Below, piece by piece: positions 33,287 to 43,072 of a stretch of DNA of 64,000 bases. A program made the translations under genes and the position numbers. The stretch spans positions 495,067 through 559,066 of the forward strand of contig CACRXP010000426.1 in the NCBI GenBank assembly GCA_902702965.1, in the 5' to 3' direction. The notes beneath the pieces are model-generated. The model was not told the origin of the DNA and searched no databases. It saw only the letters and a program-made list of their open reading frames with translations. The stretch comes from Spirometra erinaceieuropaei. Taxonomy: Eukaryota > Platyhelminthes > Cestoda > Diphyllobothriidea > Diphyllobothriidae. Each line of letters begins with the position of its first letter. Position 1 is the stretch's first letter.

Positions 33287-34019
33287 ATAAACTGGGGTAC
33301 CAAGCAAAAATTGGTACCAATATTATTATTCCGACGAAATCTAAGTTGTCTACTCCAAGTTGATGGTGAAATTTTGTGGGGAAAGTGAGAGGATCTAACA
33401 TTAAAAGGGGTATATACCAGAAAGCACATAGGGAATAGTGGGGACTCGACGATGAGCCGAAACCCTCGCAACTATACAATGCAGTGTCCGAATATCGGCA
33501 AAATTCCATCTGGGCTGTGATGTCAGTCAGTCGTGTTTAAAGTCCAGACACTGCTATTCACCTCTTGTTGCCGCACAATCGTCCTCGAGACACTAGACTG
33601 GAAATCGAAGGTAGAATGGAACCAGCATCTTCCTGCGACCAGGCAGGTAGAGTGGCGGGCACTGTTTGCTGATAACTCCCTTGAACAACCCAATGACGTC
33701 AAAGTAGGGGACGGCATCAACAGCAATTCGCAAAACTAAAACTTCACATAGTCCGTGCTTTGCTGGCATAAGAGACATCTCCAACGCCGCTGAACGCATG
33801 CAAAAAACACTCAACGTGGGCCTCGCCGCTTGCTCATGCAGCCGATGAGCAGGCTACCGCTCAGGTGTTGTTTTCCGTTTTAACAGTCTAGACAGTCTGG
33901 TAAACTGCTACAGCATGTCCGACGAACGACCAAGGACGAGTGTGCATGAGCATGTCCTAGCGATAGAGCGTAAACATGTACGGTCGCAGTTTCCTGGCAA
34001 ATTGCGACTTCTCCAGGAT
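33287..34019. other. Intronic, nothing recognised
   Basis: Overlapping frames of 62-75 codons on both strands, no motif. Confidence 0.4.
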
Positions 34020-34655
34020 TGCCGCTTAAAGCGAGAGTATCTTTGGGTTTTGAAAAAGCTTCTAATCATCGGATTTTTAAAAATGTGAAGTGTCCGTTCA
34101 CGCAGCATCTTGTCAGCATGGTTATTATTGTGACGCGTAAGGTATACAACTTCGTCTACATCCATTCGCTATTTTGAGTTCTCTATAATATCTTCCTAAC
34201 AGGATGGAGAAATCTTTGATATTCCTTAAGTTTACAGTTTGTAGTCTGGAAATCCCGAGTGTAAGTGTCACGGCAGATGGGCGGTGATTATTCGGGAATT
34301 GAAAATGATTCAAAAATTGAAATATATCCCCTCTTTAAGCAGAAAATTTGGAGAAGACGCAATTCGTTACCCAGGGAGCACAAGAAGGTACATTTTTGCC
34401 CACAGGTTTTATAAAATATCATTGAATTTACGACGTCATCGATACAGAATGTGGAAATTCACTCTAATTAACTAATCATTTTTCACAGGGCTGAAAGTAA
34501 ACTTATTCAAAACCCAGAATCTTGGAGCGACTGAAATAGCTTAGGATTGTATTGCACGATAATTAGTATTACAGCCCTATTTAAGTACTCTTTTTGAATC
34601 GAAAGTACATTTCGCAAGTTCTGTTAACATTTCATGGGATAGGATATATACTGCA
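34020..34655 (+). mobile_element. Palindromic mariner-like element (M5), left arm truncated
   Basis: Starts at the inner end of the left arm ('ttgaaaaagcttctaatcat'), keeps the middle and the right arm ('gattattcgggaattgaaaa', 'tgcacgataattagtattac') and ends 'gttaacatttcatgggatag'. Same orientation as M2; strongly diverged. Confidence 0.65.
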
Positions 34656-35032
34656 TCAGCAGGGAGTAAGAGGAAATTATTTGTGCAAAAATTTACCGTA
34701 CTAACAACACAGGTATTAGCTAAAAGCCCAGACACGCGTGTTTCGCCGATCTTGTGCCGCTGCCTGACGCAGCTGCGTGCACTTTCCATCTTGTCCATAT
34801 TTGAGTATGCCCTGAAGTACGAGTGAGAAAGGCCAGATGGGAAAACCACCCCTCAACAGATTGTCCTGCCTTCGCATTCCATGTGTACATACACATACTC
34901 ATGGGGTGGACCAAGATCCACAGGTAAAGTTAGAAACGCTGAAGCAGCTAGCATCTCCTATTGTTATTTTCGCAATCGCTTTTCATTTTCTTTAATATCT
35001 TTCCTGAATCGGCGCACAGATTGCCGTATGTA
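34656..35032. other. Intronic, nothing recognised
   Basis: No matched repeat or coding feature. Confidence 0.4.
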
Positions 35033-36131
35033 CAGTAGGTGGACAAACTCATGAAATGTCAACCGAAATTTCGAAATGCCTTCTCGTTTCGAACAGATTA
35101 CTTAAGTAGGTTTGTAAAACTAATCATCATTCAGCATAATTCTATAGTAATCCACTTACCCCAGGGTCTCGGCTTCACAACCCACATTGGTAAATGCAGA
35201 GACATAAAGTTTTATGAACGGCCGCTTCACGTTATTAACGAAGCTCACAATTAGAAACGTTTTTAAGACCAGGTCTCGGCTTTCGAATGAACTTATTTCT
35301 GACTACATGCAAGAACTATACTCTGCAGAAAATGACTACTTAAGTGGCATGCATTCTTCTCATTGATTTTCGATGTGCTTTACAATTCAATTATATCTTG
35401 TGGAAAACATGCATAAAAATATTCACGCTCTTGCTAATTCGGTCGAAAATGACGTCTTCTTTCAATTTAATACTCTAGGTAGGGCAAAAGTCCGTCTTAA
35501 GAACGTTTCTAATTGTGAGCTTCTTTAATAACGTGAAGTGACCGTTCATAAAACTTCCTGTCTCTGCATTTACCAATGTGGGTTGTGAAGTTTGCAATAT
35601 GGCTTAAATTCACTGCTAAATTTGATTAATACCACAAGGTTTCCCCTTCATATGGAAGATAAATATATGGCTTTCCGTACGTGGAAAATATACGGCTTGT
35701 AGTTTTGTAACCCCGAATGCAAGTGTAACCGCCGGTCGGGTTCAAACTTACTAGGGAGTTAGAAAAGCTTTTAAAAACTGAATTTTACCCTTCCTGTGAG
35801 CATAAAAATGGAAGAACACGCCATTTTCTATCGAATGTGTAAAAGAATGAATATGTTTTTGCATGCTTTGCATGAGATATAATTGCATTTTTAAGGGCAT
35901 CGAAAATCATTGGGAAAATGCATGCTACTTAAGTAGTCACTTTTGCGGATTATGGTTTCTGCATGCAGCCGAAAAGGAATTTGTTCGAAAGCTGACACCC
36001 TGGGGTAATGGGATCATTATAGAATTATGCTGCATGATGATTAGTTTTATAACCTCACTTAATTAATCTTTTCGAAACGAGAGCGCATTTCGAAATTTCG
36101 GTTGACATTTCATGAGTTATCCTACATACTG
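35033..36131 (+). mobile_element. Complete palindromic mariner-like element (M6) with an inverted insertion
   Basis: Ends 'cagtaggtggacaaactcat' and '...cctacatactg', flanked on both sides by TA (35031-35032 and 36132-36133). Left arm 35033-35510, middle 35511-35748, right arm 35749-36131. The left arm is longer because it holds about 95 bp (35171-35266) that are the reverse complement of this element's own middle (about 35489-35595). No coding capacity. It ends about 100 bp from exon 2 of the channel gene. Confidence 0.82.
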
Positions 36132-36230
36132 TACAAACAAGCGCTTCAGGATGAGGTCGGAGAAATATAAATCTCCAAAAACGTATCGATCAGGCCCATT
36201 AAATGGGCCTTTACACAAATTCGTAATTAC

Positions 36231-36375
36231 CAGCTCCACGAGACACAAGGAGGTCGATCATTTGAAGATGACCACGACTGACGGCGTAATGAATAAGGTA
36301 GTTGCCCTTTGCGTCGCACAGTCGAACCAGGTCAGGTCGTTCAATCAGCATGTCACAGAGGACACCGGTGCGATT
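36231..36375 (-). CDS. TRPA1: TRPA1-like channel, exon 2 of those seen (first ankyrin repeats)
   Basis: Minus-strand exon of 145 nt, codons 121-168 plus one base. Acceptor 'tgtgtaaaccag|aatcgc' at 36375, donor 'gagctg|gtaatt' at 36231. It encodes NRTGVLCDMLIERPDLVRLC, then the repeat KGNYLIHYAVSRGHLQMIDL followed by LVSRGA. The opening helix (VLCDMLIERPDLV..CD) fits the second half of the first ankyrin repeat in TRPA1, and the next repeat fits the NTPLHCAVEKN one, including the closing LLSRGA. Phase 0 at the start agrees with the end of the exon at 41376, and the single G at the end agrees with exon 3. Confidence 0.84.
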
Positions 36376-36810
36376 CTGGTTTACACACTACAAAGTTTAA
36401 AAAATGTATTCAGAACAGAATTAACACTTTGCTGTTTTCTCGAACTTGGTGATATTAAAGCATATAAAGTTCATTACGCAGAGTTTTCGAGTGATTTCAC
36501 TCGCCAGCCTAGAAACGTCGGAGGTCGTTCCGATTGGGCATTGAGGGTAACGAAATTCGGGGCAAAGGCGTCAACTTAATAAAAGGTGCGCTAACTCCGT
36601 CCTGGTAAGTACAAAAATAGCTAAAGGCTAACGACGAAGATGTTCGGCTCTGTGATATCCAGTATGCTCATCAAAGTATGTTTATATAATTAGGTTGGAT
36701 GAACACTCTAGGAGATTCCTCTCCTCAAAGCGCCAGTACGGTCCAAAAATGCTCTTAGGACTTAAGCAACACTGTATCGCACCCAATTCAGCTTTTCTTA
36801 TTTTCAGAAT
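36376..36810. other. Intronic, nothing recognised
   Basis: The plus-strand frame that runs through exon 2 into this region is the antisense of coding sequence and not a gene. Confidence 0.45.
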
Positions 36811-37025
36811 TGCAGTGATATTTAATTCCGTTTTGTTTTAATCAATTACAATACGCATTTTAAAAAACTTAGCACAACTATGAATGAGACGTAGAACAGC
36901 CTCGAGCATTTTTACCTGCTGACGACTTTGTCCTTATCAAATAGTTTGTAACTGTTGAGATACTGTTATCTTCGTTTCCTGGATAGCCTACTCACTGTGC
37001 CCAACAAACTGGTTTATCACTTAAA
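36811..37025 (+). repeat. 5' LTR of the CsRn1-like element
   Basis: 215 bp, from TGCAGTGATATTTAA to 'tatcacttaaa'. Matches the 3' LTR along its length, including 'ctggatagcctactcactgt' in both. Confidence 0.88.
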
Positions 37026-37026
37026 T

Positions 37027-37035
37027 TGGTGACCC
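37027..37035 (+). promoter_or_regulatory. Primer binding site (tRNA-Trp)
   Basis: TGGTGACCC begins two bases after the 5' LTR and is complementary to the 3' end of a eukaryotic tRNA-Trp (..GGGTCA plus CCA). Use of tRNA-Trp is a known trait of the CsRn1 clade. Confidence 0.8.
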
Positions 37036-37180
37036 TGTATCGTTCATGGCTCCTTTTTGTTTCATTTTTGTGCATAACTATTTCCATTCGGATTAGTCCT
37101 CACTCTAATTTTTATTGATCATATTATTTATCTAGCCCTTACTTGCTATTCACGCTGTCTCAAATTTTCATTCAATACGA

Positions 37181-38022
37181 GTGCTACCCTTCAATCTCAC
37201 TGTCAACGCGCCAGTCATCTATCCCAATTATCTGACCGCTGACCAACATCGGCTAATTATGTCCAATGATTCCATCAGCCAGCCTATAACCGGCATTCAC
37301 ACCTTTGACCTGCCAGCCGTGCGGCTTGGTGACATCGCGTTGTGGCTGCGCATTGTAGAGTCCATTTTCGTCCTCCGTCAGATTACACGAGAGGATGCGA
37401 AATTTCACTATGTTGTGGCAGCACTCCCAATGGATATCGCCACCGACCACCACGACATCATAGATTGTCCGCCCACAGAAGCCTCCTATACTGACCTCAA
37501 CGAGGCTCTCATTTCCCGCATTTCCCTGTCAACACAAAGACGTCTGCAACGTTTAATTTTTGAGGAGGACTTCGGTTACGGGAAGCCTACGCAGCTTCTT
37601 AGGCGTTTGGAGCAGATGGATAAAAACTGGATGCCACCATGTTCAAGCAACTTTTTCTCCAACGTTTACCTCCTTCTGTGCAAGCCAACCTTGCGCCTAA
37701 CATTCCTTCTTCGACTGTTCAGATGCTCGCAGAGACTGCTGACCGTATACTAGAGTACTACCAGCCTCCTGTTACGGTAAACGTCGCTAGTCGCAGCACA
37801 ATTACCCCCACAATCGAGGATGTCGTCAAACGCCTGGATGCCCTCACTCTTGAAGTTTCCCAGCTCCGGGCCCCTCGTGTCTATAACCCTCGTAGTCCTG
37901 CAATTTCTCGCCGCCCGAGATCTCCCACTCCAAACAAACCTACAGTTAATGGTTTCTGTTGGTAGCATCACAATTATGGTTCTAACGCCCATCGCTGTCA
38001 CTCCCCGTGTAAGTACAAGACA
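37181..38022 (+). pseudogene. gag remnant of the CsRn1-like element
   Basis: One frame from 37181 contains FDLPAVRLGDIALWLRIVES, DAKFHYVVAALPMDIATD and LISRISLSTQRRLQRLIFEE; after a frameshift near 37630 the next frame continues with FKQLFLQRLPPSVQANLAPN and LAETADRILEYY. This order (W at the first helix, FHYVVAALP, RRLQ-LI-EE, LRR-EQM, LFLQRLP) is the capsid of CsRn1-type Gag. A zinc-binding box C-x2-H-x9-C-x3-C follows at about 37958-38011. It is interrupted by a TAG where the pattern expects a Tyr (FCW-stop-HHNYG), a one-base change. Gag packages the RNA; this copy cannot. Confidence 0.8.
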
Positions 38023-38066
38023 CCCGCGTTGGAAAACCCCCCTGCCGACCAGTAAAGGCGACGAAC

Positions 38067-38230
38067 GTGGTCGGCACATCCTCTCCCAGTCGCTTACTCC
38101 ACATCTATGACAGGACTTCCTGTCGTAATTTTCTCGTTGATACTGGTGCGGAGATCAGTCCAATCCCACTTACCTTGACTGACCATAAGTCACCAAATTC
38201 TTCATTTTTCCTCCAAGCATTAACAAGACT
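38067..38230 (+). pseudogene. Aspartic protease remnant of the CsRn1-like element
   Basis: Contains the active-site motif FLVDTGAEISPIPLT at about 38131-38175, preceded by LLHIYDRTS. After it the frame closes (a stop at about 38259), and the region to 38530 contains only broken frames. Retropepsins of this clade cut the Gag-Pol polyprotein. Downstream remnants such as DVNFVG-like strings cannot be placed with confidence. Confidence 0.7.
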
Positions 38231-38533
38231 CCTATTAAAACTTTTGTTCAACAATCCCTAACGCTAGATTTGGGTCAAAGACGTTGATTTCGTCGGCCAT
38301 TTACTGTCGCTGATGTTCACACTGCCGTTCTCGGCGCTGATTTTATATCCTTTTTCGGTCTACTCGTTTGACCCTAAGACTTCTTTACACTGTAAGTGTT
38401 CCACTCGTACCCTTTCATCACGTAATTCACGCAATCAGCAATACCCTCATCCGCTCTCTATCATCGTTTACTTTTGGAATTCCCATCTATCACACGACCC
38501 TCACAATTTAACTAACTTATCAAGCATTCTGTT

Positions 38534-39775
38534 GTGCATTATACTTCAACTACTGGACCACCCGTGCTTAGCCGTCCCCGTCGTTTAGCCGCCGATAAGT
38601 TAGCCATAGTCAAGGCTGAATTCAGTCACATAATGGAGCTAGGCATAGTCGGGCCTTCCACTAGTCCATGGGCTGCACCTCTACATATGGTGTGCAAAAA
38701 TTCTCTCGTTGACTGGCGCCCATGCGGGGATTACCGACGTTTAAACACCTGCACTGTGCCTGGCAGGTATCCACTTCCCCATCTCCACGACTTTTCACCT
38801 AACCTAGCCGGAGCAACGATATTTTCCAAGATTGACTTAGTCCAAGCTTTCCATCAGATACCCGTTGCTCCAGAAGACGTTCCCAAAACGGCGATTACAA
38901 CACCGTTTGGTCTGTTCAAGGTTGTCAGGATGTCTTTTGGGCTACGCAACTCCGTTCAAATTATTCAACGTTTCATCAACAAAGCCCTCCGCGATTAACC
39001 TTTCGTTTTTGTCTACGTCGACGATGTTTTGATGGCAAGTTCCAGTGAAAACGAACACCTACAACATTTACGTCTCATTTTTGAAGGATTGAGCCAATTT
39101 GGCGTTTTCATTAATGTTTTTAAATGTGTTTTTGGCGTACAGTCGCTGTTTTTCCTAGAACATCGCGTAGATGCTTTTGGTTGTCATCCCATAGATGCCA
39201 AAGTTTCAGCTATTCGCGATTTTCCTACTCCCACATCTTTTCAACAACTGCGTCGTTTTAAAGGCCTTGTCAGTTTCTATCGACGTGTTATCCCCTATTG
39301 TGCCCAATTAATGTTACCACATACTAACCTTTTTCGCGGGAACAACCGCGAGTTTTCTTTTCCTGACGCAGCTGTATAGGCTTTCAATCGTGCGAGGAAG
39401 GCTCTTGCGGATACAACTGTCCTTGTTCACCATATACCCGATGTCCCACTTTCCATTGTGGCCTACGCCTCCAGTTTCGCCATAGGTGCTGCCCTTCAGC
39501 AACAGACGCCCACTGGCATCCCGTCCTTGGCTTTCTACTCTGCCAAGTTGACACCCCCACAAATTAGTTATAGCACTTTTGGTAGAGAACATCTTGCAAT
39601 TTATTTAGCCATTAAACATTTGTGTAATTATATTGAGAGCCGAGATTTCTGTATTTATACTGGCCACAAGCCTCTTACATCTGCCCTCCATACTTCTTCT
39701 GACAATTACTTACCCCGCGAGGCCCGTCATCTCGATTTTATTTCTCAGTATCCCACCGACATTCGATTTCTTTAA
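38534..39775 (+). pseudogene. Reverse transcriptase and RNase H remnant of the CsRn1-like element
   Basis: A single reading frame with in-frame stops at about 38996 (TAA for an expected Leu), 39377 (TAG) and 39773. Motifs in order: [56 protein letters not shown], then FVFVYVDDVLMAS with an intact YVDD. RNase H follows: the catalytic DAS of the family reads YASS, the Glu is kept (FGREHLAIY) and the last Asp is Gly in FCIYTGHKPLTSA. So the polymerase core is recognisable but the RNase H site has lost two acidic residues. The frame has survived better than the catalytic residues, as expected of neutral decay by substitution. Confidence 0.88.
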
Positions 39776-40985
39776 GAGCATTATAATCAAGTTGCTGACT
39801 ATCTTTCTCGGCCTGGTATTAATTCCATCATTCGCCCTTCCATCGACTTGGAACGCATGGCAGAACTGCAAAGCCAGCCAACTTTCAGTGAGAGCCTTCA
39901 ACACACTAGTCTTCAGCTCGAGGCCATTCCTCTTTCTACCACCCCCGGTACAATCTTGTGTGACGTATCGCGCGGTGCCTCCCAACCCGTAGTGCCAAAC
40001 GAGATGAGACGAGATGTTTTTGCCGAGTTGCACAATCTGGCTCACCCTGGCATCCGCACTACTCAGCGCCTCGTCAGCGAGCATTTCGTTTGGCCAAACA
40101 TGAACACTGATATCCGCCAGTGGACCCGTTCATGTTTGGCCGGTCAGAAGGCCAAAGTCGGGCGGCACAACAAAACTCCCATTGACACTTTTCTCGCACC
40201 CAACGCACGTTTTGCACACGTCCGTATCGATCTGATAGGTCCTTTTCCAACATCGCGTGTTTGCAACTACTAACTTACTGCGAGTGAGCGACTTACTAGT
40301 TGACCCATTGCAACTCCCATTCTCAACATAACTGCAGATTCCGTTCTCATGCCTTTTTGGAACGCAGGATCTCTCATTATGACGTCCCCTCAACTATCAC
40401 CACCGATCGAGGCCAACAATCCGAGACTAGACTTTTTAACAGCCTTATCGACCTTCTCGGATGTTCTCGCATACGCACGACAGCATATCACCCCTCATCC
40501 AACGGCTTAATCGGGTACTCTCAACGCTCAGCCGACTTGGATCCCGGCGATTATGTGCAAAGATTGCGGCATGCCATGACTCATCTTTGAGTCACTCCTT
40601 CACGCCCTCCAACAAGTAAGTCGTACATCGACCCGAACCTACTAACATTTTCATTTGTATTTGTCCGTGTAGGTAGCGTTCATCGGCCACTACAACAGCC
40701 CTGCGACGGCCCATTTTGAGTACTATCTCGCACGAACATGCATTTTATAATTGACAGTGGAGGCCGCACCGACGTGGTTTCAGTCGATCGCTTAAAGGCG
40801 GCTTATACCGACCCACTTTCAAATTCCCCAACCAACAAACCTCCACACGGCACATTGTCACTTGCCATTTCCTAGACTCCACTTACGCCCAATAACCCTG
40901 CGTCTTCCCTTGTTCCACGGACTCCTCCCCTTACGCGCAGCGTTCGTCACATCAGTTTTCCCGACCGTTACCAACTTGTACAATA
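39776..40985 (+). pseudogene. Integrase remnant of the CsRn1-like element
   Basis: Continues in the RT frame to about 40273, then shifts by one frame. Motifs: ADYLSRPGIN, the HHCC zinc site ELHNLAHPGIRTTQRLVSEH with SCLAGQKAK, where the second Cys is Gly; the first catalytic Asp in RIDLIGPFP; the second in ITTDRGQQSE after the frameshift; and the last motif YHPSSNGLIGYSQR, where the usual catalytic Glu (NGLIER) is Gly. The C-terminal end follows at about 40740-40800 with GGRTDVVSVDRLKAAY, as in CsRn1-type Pol, and a basic tail near 40930. Dead by substitutions in both the zinc site and the DDE triad. Confidence 0.86.
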
Positions 40986-41047
40986 TGCATAACACACCCA
41001 TCTTTTCTTTCTTCTATCAATAATTTCTTTTGAACTCCGTTCACCTA

Positions 41048-41061
41048 GGAGGGGGAGTATT
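41048..41061 (+). promoter_or_regulatory. Polypurine tract
   Basis: GGAGGGGGAGTAT ends one base before the 3' LTR, the usual place for plus-strand priming. Confidence 0.75.
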
Positions 41062-41271
41062 GTGGTGACATTTAAGTCAGTTTTGTTTCAGTCAGTTACA
41101 ATACGCTTTTTAAAGAATATAACACATCTTTGAATGAGAGATAGAAAAAGCGCGTGCAATTTGACTTGCTGGCGACTTTGTTCTTATTCACTAGAAACTG
41201 TTGGGACACTAGCATGTTGGTTTCCTGGATAGCCTACTCACTGTGCCCAACTAATGGGTCTATCACTTACA
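41062..41271 (+). repeat. 3' LTR of the CsRn1-like element
   Basis: 210 bp, TGTGGTGACATTTAAG to 'tatcacttaca'. Colinear with 36811-37025 but visibly diverged, so both have aged separately since insertion. Confidence 0.88.
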
Positions 41272-41375
41272 AAATTTTAACGAGACTAAATTTTTCGGAA
41301 AGCGCAGACAAATAGGAGTAGCATGGTATTTTGATTGCCACCTGGGGATTCATTGAGAATCAAACTGCCACTCAC

Positions 41376-41736
41376 CGAAATCGCTGATAAAAGATCGGAG
41401 CGATGGTCAGACAGGTTATCCTGTATGACAGAGAAGAAAATGGAACTGGCCACATCGCTCTGAGAGTTTCTCCGTGAGCGTACAGTGCGCTCCACCTCGC
41501 CTTGGTTTTTCCAAGATAGCAAGTTTTCCAGTGCCGCCGGCACACCCCAAGAATTGGTATCGAGACCCTCCTCGGAGAGATCGGGCTGTAACCTCGGACT
41601 CGAGCCTTGGACTGAAGAAAGATCCACATACGGTGTCGATGGTGGACTTATTCGGCTTCCTCTTGGGCTTTGAATCGGCAGGATGATGTCAGGAATGATC
41701 ATTCTTGGAGGGGGTTTTGGAGGAAGCGCGCTAAAC
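41376..41736 (-). CDS. TRPA1: TRPA1-like channel, exon 1 of those seen (Ser/Pro-rich N-terminal region)
   Basis: Minus-strand exon of 361 nt, acceptor 'gcatcttcag|gtttagc' at 41736 (one base completing a codon), donor 'atttcg|gtgagt' at 41376, phase 0 at its end. 120 codons, residues 1-120 of the assembled part. It opens FSALPPKPPPRMIIPDIIL, then a Ser/Pro segment (RISPPSTPYVDLSS), then VERTVRSRRNSQSD and SDHRSDLLSAIS. RRNS fits a basophilic (PKA-type) site, an inference only. The end DLLSAIS joins NRTGVLCDMLIE of exon 2 to make the first ankyrin repeat, which is why I assign it to this gene despite its low complexity. The preceding exon (phase 2) and the start codon were not found. Confidence 0.68.
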
Positions 41737-42121
41737 CTGAAGATGCAAAAGACAATGTTTTTTAGCATTATCGTCACAAGTACCCTCGGCTGAACTGAAG
41801 AAACCACATAATGCTAAAGCCTAGTGAAAACAATCATGAGGTTGCTTAAGTACCCTGCGAAGAATCCTGTTTTATCTTGAGAAGTTGGATCTAGTGCTTA
41901 CTTGGAGGCGGACAAGGTCTGAACTGGAAACACCAATTCTAGTGCTCTAGGTTTTCTTGAGGCATATTTCTCGACGATAAAACCCCCTCATCAGGGTCTT
42001 TGTCAGACAGACAAGGGAAAATGAAGCCTAACAGAGGCAAGTGAAAGACATTTTTAACAGGTAACCTATTTTGAAATAGATTATTAATATGGGCTTCACA
42101 GTATTGCTAAAAAGGTCCTTA
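41737..42121. other. Intron upstream of exon 1, nothing recognised
   Basis: No feature seen between the exon and the next mobile element. Confidence 0.4.
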
Positions 42122-43070
42122 CAGTAGGCAGGCTAACTCATGAAATATCAACCGAAGTTCCGAAATGCGTTTTCGTTTCGAGGCATAGTTGTATAATAAC
42201 TCAGTTACCTCAGGATGCCAGCATTCGAGCGGTCTTTTTTCCAGTTGCATAAAAAAGGCCTTACTGTGTAATAAATGAATACTTATGTAACATGCATTTC
42301 CCCCGTTGATTTTCGATGGCATTAAAAATTCAATTATATTTCATGGAAATCATGTATAAAATTATTCTTGATTTCATGCATTTGGTAAACTTTTACTTCT
42401 AATTTAAAATTTGCACTTAAAAAGGGTGTAATTTGGATTTCAAAAACTTTTCCAATTCCCAAAATATTTTGAACCGACCTGCTGTTGCACTTGCTTTCAG
42501 GGTTTCCAATCTACAATCCGTATATTTTCCGCGTACGGAAAGCACAAATTTCTCTGGGGTATTGAAAAGAGGTCATATGGGGCTCGTAAAATATGGCAGT
42601 GTATCTGAGCCATATTGTTAACTTTGCAGGGCACATTCGTAGATGAAGAGACATGACATTTTATGAAAGTAAATTTCACGGTATTCAAAAATCTCACAAG
42701 AAACTTTTTTAAAACCTTTATTTTAACCTTTCTTGAAGTGTAAAGTTGGAAGCCGATGTAATTTTCTTCCGAATGAGCAGACTATTGAATACTTGTGATC
42801 ATATTTTTCGTGAAATATAATTGGACTTTTAGTGACATCGAAAATCAACGAAAAACATGTATGTTAATTAAGTGGTCATTTTTACAGAATACAATTTTTA
42901 CATGCGGCCGGAAAGGAATTTCTTCGAAAGCTGGCCTCGTGAGGTAAATTACTTTTTATTGAACTATGCTTCAGGTTGCTTAGTTTTACAACCCTACTTA
43001 ATTAGTCTTTTCGAAACGAAAGCGCATTTCGGAATTTTCGTTGACATTTCATGACTTCGCCCACCTGCTG
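42122..43070 (-). mobile_element. Complete palindromic mariner-like element (M7)
   Basis: Ends 'cagtaggcaggctaactcat' and 'cgcccacctgctg', flanked by TA (42120-42121 and 43071-43072). 949 bp. The middle segment ('gtatattttccgcgtacgga', 'ccatattgttaactttgc') is the reverse complement of that in M2 and M6, so the copy is inserted the other way round. The arms show 'tacttatgtaacatgcattt' against 'tgtatgttaattaagtgg'. No coding capacity. Confidence 0.82.
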
Positions 43071-43072
43071 TA

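Larger units (their letters stand above)
36811..41271 (+). mobile_element. Degenerate CsRn1-like Ty3/Gypsy LTR retrotransposon
   Basis: About 4.46 kb in the intron between the first two channel exons seen, opposite in orientation to the gene. Parts in order: 5' LTR, tRNA-Trp primer site, gag with a CHCC-type box, protease, reverse transcriptase, RNase H, integrase, polypurine tract, 3' LTR. CsRn1, described from the liver fluke Clonorchis, is the reference for this clade. The possible 4-bp flanks are gaat and aaat, so the target duplication is only approximate. In-frame stops, two frameshifts and lost catalytic residues show it is dead. The LTRs differ at many positions, so the insertion is old. 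Confidence 0.9.

Noticed and set aside
36112..36579. 155-codon plus-strand frame
   Set aside because: It runs antisense through exon 2 and through the end of a mobile element.
37253..40393. Minus-strand frames within the LTR element
   Set aside because: They are shadows of gag and pol.
14371..43070. Palindromic elements as assembly errors (inverted joins)
   Set aside because: Several diverged copies share the same arms and middle at unrelated sites with TA flanks, which an assembly error would not produce.
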